64,000 nt of DNA. Source: JAMLHH01 sp037189845 (GTDB lineage Bacteria; Bacteroidota; Bacteroidia; Chitinophagales; JADIYW01). The DNA lies in the NCBI GenBank assembly GCA_037189845.1, contig JBBCIS010000001.1, positions 124,001 through 188,000 of the forward strand, given 5' to 3'. Both the position numbers and the translations under genes were made by a program. Under the pieces are notes generated by a model. That model made no database searches. It was not told the DNA's origin and worked only from the letters and a program-made list of their open reading frames with translations. Positions 36,215 to 42,144 of this stretch are shown here, one piece after another (within the stretch, counting starts at the first letter, position 1; each line of letters opens with the position of its first letter).

Positions 36215-37119
36215 AACGAATATATTTCTCTCTGATCATTTTATTAGGACTTGCACAAATTGCAGGTGCGCAGGAACTGGATTGTTCGGTGAGAATTGAA
36301 GCGATTAAAGCTCAGAATATTGAGCCCCGTATTTTCAAAACGCTGGAAACTGCTGTTTATGAATTTATGAATGGTCGTAAATGGACAAATGACAAATTTG
36401 AATCATCAGAAAAGATCAAGTGCTCTATTATCATTAATATTACAGAATCTCCGACTGAAGGGGATTATAAGGCTTCTTTTATAGTTCAGTCGCAAAGACC
36501 GGTTTACAACTCAAATTATCAGTCTCCGGTCTTTAGCCAGAATGATAAAGAATCCAATTTTGAATATTTTGAATTTCAGCAGCTCGATTATATTGCAAAC
36601 GGTTATACCAATAATCTTACTTCATTGTTAGCATTTTATGCCTACATGATCATAGGATATGATTTTGCATCATTCAGCCCTAATGGCGGAGAGCAGTATT
36701 TCAGACAAGCTAAAGCCGTATTGGATGCCATTCCTCAGAGTGCCAGATCCAAATTCAAGGGATGGAGTGCGTTTGATGGTACAAATAACAGATTTCAGTT
36801 AGTAGATGCAGTGCTCAATCCACGTTTCAAAGTATTCAATCAGGTATTATACACATATCATTATTCAGGGCTGGACAGGATGTATAATGATATTACCACA
36901 GGCAGACAGGCATTGATTTCAAGCATTAAAGATTTGGAATCTTTCAATACTGATAATCCCAATAATATTCTGCTGAGAACTTTTTTTGTAGCGAAGTCTG
37001 ATGAAATCAGAAATATACTGAAAGGAGCTACTCCCGGAGAAAAAGGTCCGATGGTAGATTTACTTTCCAAGCTGGATCCTGTCAATAGCGAGAAGTACAG
37101 AGATTTGCTGAAGAATTAG
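36211..37119 (+). CDS. DUF4835 secreted protein
   Basis: A 302-residue exported protein with signal MKRIYFSLIILLGLAQIAGA, cleaved before QELDC. DUF4835 is a Bacteroidota-specific family nearly always downstream of coaBC and commonly upstream of recN; it is thought to be periplasmic, with unknown function. In this window recN does not follow; instead the toxin array begins immediately after the stop codon. Confidence 0.88.
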   Translation: MKRIYFSLIILLGLAQIAGAQELDCSVRIEAIKAQNIEPRIFKTLETAVYEFMNGRKWTNDKFESSEKIKCSIIINITESPTEGDYKASFIVQSQRPVYNSNYQSPVFSQNDKESNFEYFEFQQLDYIANGYTNNLTSLLAFYAYMIIGYDFASFSPNGGEQYFRQAKAVLDAIPQSARSKFKGWSAFDGTNNRFQLVDAVLNPRFKVFNQVLYTYHYSGLDRMYNDITTGRQALISSIKDLESFNTDNPNNILLRTFFVAKSDEIRNILKGATPGEKGPMVDLLSKLDPVNSEKYRDLLKN

Positions 37120-37149
37120 CACCTCATCGGATGCCTTGACGGCGTGCGC
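37120..37149 (-). repeat. Truncated toxin-linker copy at the array edge
   Basis: These 30 bases directly after the DUF4835 stop read, on the minus strand, AHAVKASDEV in the linker frame. The same block is found in the parent toxin and at the head of the orphan cassettes. Its 3' part is gone, so this is the truncated last copy, and it marks the left edge of the array. Confidence 0.75.
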
Positions 37150-37153
37150 TTGT

Positions 37154-37420
37154 TTAGCTCTCTATTGGAAATACCTCTCTTATAAAGTCTAAGAGTTCTT
37201 CAATCGTTCCGAATTCTTTTTCTATTGGAATTTGACCAATTGCATAATCGATGATTGCGTTGTTATTCTTTATATAAATTCCAAAAGCATTCTTCAACAT
37301 TTTTAGTCCTAATTCTTTGTCAAATCCGTCTATTTGTCCTATGGTTAAGCTTCCATCATTTAATGTTATTACTGTATAACCTTCAGTTTCAAGTTCTGTT
37401 TTTATTTCTTCTATTTTCAT
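37154..37420 (-). CDS. Putative immunity protein, paralog of the one at 38862
   Basis: An 88-residue acidic soluble protein (ATG at 37420; a longer frame starts at a non-ATG codon). Its last 28 residues (GQIPIEKEFGTIEELLDFI, then EVFPIES with one change) are almost identical to those of the protein at 38862-39116, while the N-terminal halves differ. At DNA level 37156-37237 and 38864-38945 differ at only 4 of 82 positions. It starts 2 nt after the short-tailed cassette, the normal toxin-immunity spacing. No named Imm family recognised. Confidence 0.7.
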   Translation of the reverse strand: MKIEEIKTELETEGYTVITLNDGSLTIGQIDGFDKELGLKMLKNAFGIYIKNNNAIIDYAIGQIPIEKEFGTIEELLDFIREVFPIES

Positions 37421-37422
37421 AA

Positions 37423-37818
37423 TTATAATTTTACTTGTGCCCAATGATGGCGACTTCCTCTCCAAAAATATTCAAAATCATCCAATGACATTGTGGCTTC
37501 ATCCACCTGTTTTTTGAGTGTATCAAAGACATTGTCAATGAACTTGTTGACGGTCTTGTCACCGCCTTTCATGGTTTCTATGCCATAATCTATGGTCTTG
37601 AAGAAAGCAGCGACCACTTCATCTGATGCCTTGACGACGTGTGCGCCTGTTTTGGCTGCTGCTACAATGTCGTCCAGCATTTTGATGACCTTTTCGAGCT
37701 TTTCGGCTTTGGCCAGCTTCGCCAGCTTGATAGCAGGGATGACAGATTCCAGGATATTTAAAGCCAGATAGCCTTTGTAATAGGCTATTTCCGTATGGTT
37801 TAAGTCCGGCAGCTCTAA
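37423..37818 (-). pseudogene. Orphan toxin cassette with long linker and short C-terminal tail
   Basis: A 131-codon frame with no start codon that begins right after an in-frame stop. It first matches parent-toxin residues from LNFNHTEIAYYKGYL on (LPDLNHTEIAYYKGYL here), then the common linker KASDEVVAAFFKTIDYGIET, and ends with a unique tail of about 23 residues (SLDDFEYFWRGSRHHWAQVKL-like). The tail is too short for a full toxin domain, so it may be truncated. Such orphan cassettes are silent stores that can replace the parent C-terminus by recombination (established for Rhs, CDI and MafB systems; inferred here). Confidence 0.7.
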
Positions 37819-37838
37819 TCACCTTACCCAATCAGGCA

Positions 37839-38132
37839 TTACTCGTTCACTAAATCATCTTCCCAATCTTCTGCATAACCGTGTGGCGTAGCCGTAAAGA
37901 GAATCTCTCCTGTTTCTGCATCAACTGAGATGTAATGTGAAATAGGGTGAGAATATCCTTCATATCTACAAGTAACAGTATAAACGTTTCTGTTTTGTTC
38001 GTAAAATTTCCCATAAGGAATTTTGATATTTTCTTCAAAAAAGACTTTTTCCTTTTCTACTTCTTTGTAATTTCTTTTTCTCTCGGAAACGTATTTTATT
38101 ACTTTCTCTATTGCTTTTTCTTTAGTAATCAT
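37839..38132 (-). CDS. Putative immunity protein for the HELMH cassette
   Basis: A 97-residue charged soluble protein (MITKEKAIEKVIKYVSERKR...). Its C-terminal half HPISHYISVDAETGEILF looks like a PepSY-type or Imm beta-sheet. It begins 8 nt after the metallopeptidase cassette, so it is the likely cognate antidote. No named family is certain. Confidence 0.7.
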   Translation of the reverse strand: MITKEKAIEKVIKYVSERKRNYKEVEKEKVFFEENIKIPYGKFYEQNRNVYTVTCRYEGYSHPISHYISVDAETGEILFTATPHGYAEDWEDDLVNE

Positions 38133-38140
38133 GCCACTGA

Positions 38141-38851
38141 CTATTTTAGGTTTAAAATTTGATCTACGTTTACACCTTGTCGTTTCTTAGGAATATTTTG
38201 TGATTTAAAGGGTAGTTTTTCCTGTAATAGATTATCATTAACATCTTTTACTCCAAATTCATAGTAATTTTTATTTATATACCATTCTGCATGCTCTATT
38301 TCTTTTCTGTTTAAATATTTGACGTGTTCCACCATTTTATCATAGACATATTTTTCTCTATCGACTAAAGATTTTTTGTAAAATGCTTTCATTCCAGTTT
38401 GTTGGCAATCTCTAAAATGCATCAATTCATGCAAGATCTCATAAATAGTTGCATTTTCTCTTAAAACCAATTTCATTTTCATACCGTCGGTAATAAACAT
38501 TGCCGCTTGATTTGGTTTTAAAGTTACTGGATTCCCGGAAGGGTAAAAAAATCCTTCCACCTCGAAAATGCCTTTTCCCTTTCCTATTTGCAGATCAACG
38601 TCAAGTGATTTGAGATACTTATTGATTTTTTGAAAATCAACTTCTTCCAATGCCTGACCAAGATATTTGCCTCTTTTTATATGTGCAGCCCCTTCCGCCG
38701 CCTCATCCACCTGTTTTTTGAGTGCGTCAAAGATATCATCTATGAACTTGTTGAGGGATTTGACACCGCCTTTCATGGTTTCTAAACCATAGTCTATGGT
38801 CTTGAAAAAAGCAGCGACCACCTCATCGGAAGCCTCGGCGTGCGCACCGGT
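38141..38851 (-). pseudogene. Orphan toxin cassette with HELMH metallopeptidase-like domain
   Basis: A 236-codon frame without its own start, headed by linker TGAHAEASDEVVAAFFKT and KSLNKFIDDIFDALKKQVDE. The toxin part follows from about residue 60; ILHELMHFRD at residues 139-148 contains a HExxH zinc-binding helix (H141, E142, H145). This fits metallopeptidase toxin families such as Tox-MPTase. It ends 8 nt before the 97-residue immunity gene. A GTG inside the linker (38819-38821) could start a short protein, but the family logic is a donor cassette, not a free gene. Confidence 0.75.
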
Positions 38852-38861
38852 TTATTTTAAA

Positions 38862-39116
38862 TCAGCTCTCTATTGGAAATACCTCCTTTATAAAGTCTAA
38901 GAGCTCTTCAATCGTTCCAAATTCTTTTTCTATTGGAATTTGACCTATGAAATAGCTTAAATTTATTTTTTCTTTTTTAAGTTCTATTCTAAAAAAAGAA
39001 TCTAACTTAAATTTGCCGTCTTCAGGGATGCATACTGCTAGAGAGTTAAGTATATTATGAAACTGAGTTGCATACCCTCTTTCTTTTAATGTCTCTGAAA
39101 TGTTTTTGTAATTCAT
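38862..39116 (-). CDS. Putative immunity protein for the papain-fold-like cassette
   Basis: An 84-residue soluble protein starting 8 nt after the papain-like cassette. Its C-terminal third is nearly identical to that of the immunity protein at 37154; its N-terminal half (MNYKNISETLKERGYATQFH) differs. After the stop comes a 10-nt gap and the next linker copy. Likely neutralises the preceding toxin. Confidence 0.7.
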   Translation of the reverse strand: MNYKNISETLKERGYATQFHNILNSLAVCIPEDGKFKLDSFFRIELKKEKINLSYFIGQIPIEKEFGTIEELLDFIKEVFPIES

Positions 39117-39124
39117 AGTTAAAA

Positions 39125-39538
39125 CTATTTTATTCTATACTTATTTGCTCCTCCTCTTAACCAAGAGTAAATAAAATCATCAAGTTCAACAATAGCTTCT
39201 ACTCCGCTTCCTTTGCCTATTCCTTCAATAGGCCATGGATCTCTGATATAAACTTTATTATCAATGATTTTATCTACAATTATAGAATGTTTTTGTCCAT
39301 TAAGTAGATAAATAGATGTGAGCCAACTTCCTTCTTTACTGATTTGTCTTGCTATATCGGGCAATACTTCACCTGCGTTTCTGAAATAAGTGAGAGTCTT
39401 AATTTTTTTACCTTTGAAAACTTTTTCTAATGCAACGACTATACCTGTATCAGTAGTTCCCATATCGGCAGCTGTTCCTGCAAAATCTACACTGATTCCT
39501 CTTTTGGGAAACCGGCAGCTTTATTCTCATTTTTAAGG
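39125..39538 (-). pseudogene. Orphan toxin cassette, papain/C39-fold-like, frameshifted in its linker
   Basis: The head matches the WHH cassette segment EIKLPVSQRGASVDFAGTA: here it reads MRIKLPVSQ then shifts frame (one extra A in a run) to RGISVDFAGTA. The toxin body (39125-39463 in one frame) contains KHSIIVDKIIDNKVYIRDPW, the His and Asp/Asn strand pair of papain-fold and C39-type toxins. The expected upstream catalytic Cys is not visible, so the domain may be incomplete. It is followed by an immunity gene after 8 nt. Confidence 0.6.
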
Positions 39539-39580
39539 TTTATTTGCAATGATTATATAAAATATAATTTAATTGCAATG

Positions 39581-39984
39581 TTATATTTCATCTATAGATT
39601 TTACTTCCAAAAACTCTTCTAACGTGTTATTATAGAAAATTGGTTCAAGTTCATCATAACGGAAAAGATAAATCTGGCCATTTTTATCCCCACTACCTAT
39701 ATAATACAGATTATATGACCTACAGCAGTATTTGCAAAAGGTAAATATTGTTTTGGAATGTGATGTTCCGTTACTTGAAATGTGTCAATAGTTTCTTCAA
39801 GTAAAACTTCACCATATTTAATACTATTAATTTCGTAATAATTTTTGCCATCAATTACTCCGCCGTTATATTTCAGATATAATTTTTTAAGATTTTCTGG
39901 CATGGTAAAATTATATTGACTTTCAACATGTTTTATGTCTGCTAATGTAATACTTCTTTCAGGATCCGTAATTTTTGTTATTAT
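39581..39984 (-). pseudogene. Decayed SUKH (SMI1/KNR4) immunity gene
   Basis: The frame from 39984 reads ITDPERSITLADIKHVE and continues LKKLYLKYNGGVIDGKNYY, clearly paralogous to the intact SUKH gene at 40047 (IIDPERSVTNDDIAKIE...LLKKYNGG). The start codon position holds ATA instead of ATG. Near 39700 a one-base shift moves the frame to GSGDKNGQIYLFRYDELEP and LEEFLEVKSIDEI, which completes the SUKH fold. A 68-residue ATG-started frame within it (39697-39903) is only part of this broken gene. Confidence 0.8.
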
Positions 39985-39986
39985 AG

Positions 39987-40043
39987 TTATTTAGAATGAT
40001 GCCAGGTACCCCCATTAAGAACATGGGTGGTTTTTTGTGGTCT
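39987..40043 (-). pseudogene. Scrap of a WHH/HNH-type toxin tail
   Basis: Just before the decayed SUKH gene, the minus strand reads RPQKTTHVLNGGTWHHSK then stop. GGTWHHSK is typical of HNH/WHH nuclease toxin tails, and the spacing to the next immunity gene is as in the intact pairs. Only 18 residues remain, so the call rests on motif and position. Confidence 0.4.
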
Positions 40044-40046
40044 TTA

Positions 40047-40442
40047 TTATAATTCATCTATACTATTGATGCCGAGCAGTTCTTCCAGAGAATTGGCAAT
40101 TAATTCAGGAGCTTCATCTGTATCAAAAAAATATTTTATTATTTTGCCATCCTTTAAACTAATGGTGATTGGGTTATTTGACCAATCCAATGCTATTGGC
40201 AAGAATCCAGCAGGTATATTTTTTTCCTCTATTTGATGAGTTTCGATTACTAACTCTACTGTTGCTTTACCATAAATAATACTTAAAAATGTATCAATAT
40301 CTTCTAAATCTTCAGTATAACCTCCATTGTATTTTTTCAGAAGATCCTTATAATTTGAGGGAAATGGAATAGCATATTTCTTTTCAATTTTAGCTATATC
40401 GTCATTAGTGACGCTTCTTTCCGGATCTATAATTTTTATCAT
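40047..40442 (-). CDS. SUKH (SMI1/KNR4) family immunity protein
   Basis: A 131-residue soluble protein with SUKH features: IAKIEKKYAIPFPSNYKDLL, KKYNGG, then AGFLPIALDWSNNPI and a last helix with SLEELLGI. SUKH proteins are common broad immunity factors beside nuclease toxins. It starts 4 nt after the WHH cassette and is therefore its probable antidote. A decayed paralog follows at 39581. Confidence 0.85.
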   Translation of the reverse strand: MIKIIDPERSVTNDDIAKIEKKYAIPFPSNYKDLLKKYNGGYTEDLEDIDTFLSIIYGKATVELVIETHQIEEKNIPAGFLPIALDWSNNPITISLKDGKIIKYFFDTDEAPELIANSLEELLGINSIDEL

Positions 40443-40446
40443 ATTT

Positions 40447-41109
40447 TTAATAATTTTTCAGATTAAAGAATTGTTTTGCTAATTCAACACTACCATAATG
40501 GGGACATGTTTTTACATGTATATCAAGTTCGACTAATTGCATAGAACAAGTGTTAGTAACGGGGTCATAGTCATCTAAATGATGCCATGTGTAGTTTTTG
40601 TTTTTCTTAACCCCAGACAACTTATAAGCAAGTTTATCATCATTTTTTCTACTTCCCGTCAACTTAATCTTCACTATATTTTTCTGATTACCTGAAACAG
40701 GATAAAGATAAGCTGTTCCTGCAAAATCTACACTGGCTCCTCTTTGGGAAACCGGTAGCTTTATTTCCATTTTTTTTAAGGCTGCTTTATCAGGGTCAAA
40801 GATTTTCGGAGGCTTTTTAGCCTTTAGGACTTTAATAATATTATTGATTTTTCCAAAACTTTCATTGATGGTCAGTGTATTCTTTGGAACTAAGACTTTA
40901 ATGTTTAGTTCTTTAATTACTTCATCTATTACTTTCAGCTCAGCAAAATTATCTGCTATTTTTATGGTGCCCACCGCCTCATCCACCTGTTTTTTGAGCG
41001 CATCAAAGATATTGTCTATGAACTTATTCAAAGATTTGGCACCGCCTTTCATGGTCTCTATGCCATAATCTATGGTCTTGAAAAATGCACCGACTACTTC
41101 ATCGGATGT
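40447..41109 (-). pseudogene. Orphan toxin cassette with WHH (HNH/Endo VII) nuclease domain
   Basis: A 220-codon frame without its own start. Linker TSDEVVGAFFKTIDYGIET and KSLNKFIDNIFDALKKQVDE, a middle segment with EIKLPVSQRGASVDFAGTA, then the toxin: NYTWHHLDDYD (WHH at residues 175-177), MQLVELDIH and CPHYGSVELAK form the three-part WHH nuclease signature. Such domains cut DNA or RNA in target cells. It starts 17 nt after the stop of the broken immunity gene and is followed by SUKH immunity. An ATG at 41052 lies within the linker and could give a 201-residue protein. Confidence 0.8.
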
Positions 41110-41126
41110 TCTTTATGATAAGAAAT

Positions 41127-41520
41127 TTATTTTCTTCTAACTTTTACAATTTTGATTTCGTGGCTTTTATCGATAAAATCTAATATTTCTTTTTTGTCTT
41201 GTTCAGTTAGATCGGGATGATAGGTTATCTTATCTCCTTCTAGTTGAAATACTTCTGAAAGTGCTGGACAATACTCAAAAAAAGGCTTGTATCTTCTTTG
41301 AAAAACATCGCTTAAAAGCATATAGTCTTTAAAATTTCTATTATTTATGCTCAGGAAGCTTCATGCTTAATATCTTTTTGCCAGTGTAAAATCCAGCCAA
41401 TAAGATTAGATAAATCTGAAAATTCCATTTTTTGTCTGCTTCAACTAAATGTTTTACAGCTTGAAAGTCTTTTTTATAATTAATAAGCTTTTCTATTAAT
41501 TCTTTTGCTATCGGTTTCAT
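41127..41520 (-). pseudogene. Frameshifted immunity gene, paralog of the one at 41744
   Basis: Three frames together give one paralog of the 129-residue immunity protein: MKPIAKELIEKLINYKKDF from 41520, then SDLSNLIGWILHWQKDIKHE one frame over (matching SDSVTLTNWLMHWHKKIK), then FQRRYKPFFEYCPALSEVF and LTEQDKKEILDFIDKS (matching LQPKYKILFENCPELKELY). The last part alone is a 64-residue ATG-started frame at 41127-41321, but the full gene is broken at two places. Confidence 0.82.
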
Positions 41521-41539
41521 TTATTAGTTTGTTTAATTG

Positions 41540-41694
41540 TTAGATTTTATCATAATGCCTAAAGATATGCTTTAACATATCTTCTATGGTATCAAAGTCT
41601 TTACTTGCTCCTGTAACTTCCTACCTTGCCCGTTCATGAAAGTAGGCTCGTTTTCATAAGAAAGATTTTGCCCTATTTTTTTATAATTTCTGCT
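41540..41694 (-). pseudogene. Remnant of a second HEGTH-type toxin C-terminus
   Basis: On the minus strand AEIIKKIGQNLSYENE, then after a frame change RAYFHERAR, a stop codon, and EVTGASKDFDTIEDMLKHIF. These match the last 50 residues of the parent toxin (SKIIGSNWSSEKRAFFHERA...EATGMKKDFETIEKMLDNIF). It directly precedes the broken paralogous immunity gene, so a whole toxin-immunity pair has decayed together. Confidence 0.78.
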
Positions 41695-41707
41695 TTAAAT
41701 CCTGTAA

Positions 41708-41737
41708 AATAAAAAACCACTTTCTAAAAAGTGGTTT
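41708..41737 (-). terminator. Rho-independent terminator after the first toxin-immunity pair
   Basis: AAACCACTTT and AAAGTGGTTT (41714-41737) form a perfect 10-bp stem around CTAA, followed on the minus strand by a run of T. It lies 6 nt after the immunity stop at 41744, separating the expressed pair from the silent cassettes. Confidence 0.85.
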
Positions 41738-41743
41738 CAGTTA

Positions 41744-42133
41744 TCAATTTTTCCTACCATAACGGTGTCTTATTATTGTATAGTTTTCATCTACATAGTC
41801 AAGGATTTCCTGCTTTTCATCTGCACTTAGAGTAGCATTAAAATAAATTTTATCTTTTTTTAGCTCATAAAGTTCTTTTAACTCAGGGCAGTTTTCAAAT
41901 AAGATTTTATACTTTGGTTGTAATATAGCTGGAATTTCATAATATTCATTTTGGAACTCATCAAAAGGAAAACCTAACTTTATTTTTTTATGCCAATGCA
42001 TAAGCCAGTTTGTAAGAGTTACAGAGTCGCTTATACCTAATTTTTCATCAGCTTTTGCTAAAATTTTATACTTAAATGGTTTTTTACCATTTAACGTAAG
42101 TTCAATTAATAATTCTTTTATTGTTGCTTTCAT
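41744..42133 (-). CDS. Immunity protein for the full-length toxin
   Basis: A 129-residue soluble protein (MKATIKELLIELTLNGKKP...) beginning 11 nt after the toxin stop and ending at a terminator, so it is co-expressed with the toxin. N-terminal helical part with LTNWLMHWHKKIK; C-terminal part with LADEKQEIL-type acidic helix (LSADEKQEILDYVDENY). It has a broken paralog at 41127. No named Imm family is certain. Confidence 0.78.
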   Translation of the reverse strand: MKATIKELLIELTLNGKKPFKYKILAKADEKLGISDSVTLTNWLMHWHKKIKLGFPFDEFQNEYYEIPAILQPKYKILFENCPELKELYELKKDKIYFNATLSADEKQEILDYVDENYTIIRHRYGRKN

Positions 42134-42144
42134 TTTTATAAGTT

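Noticed and set aside
37619..37831. 70-residue minus-strand frame overlapping the short-tailed cassette
   Set aside because: It is another frame of the linker; the frame matching the parent toxin is the supported one.
39697..39903. 68-residue SUKH-like gene as intact
   Set aside because: Both ends continue in the homologous SUKH pattern, one in another frame, so it is part of a pseudogene.
41127..41321. 64-residue gene as an independent immunity protein
   Set aside because: Upstream sequence in other frames completes it as a broken paralog of the 129-residue immunity protein.
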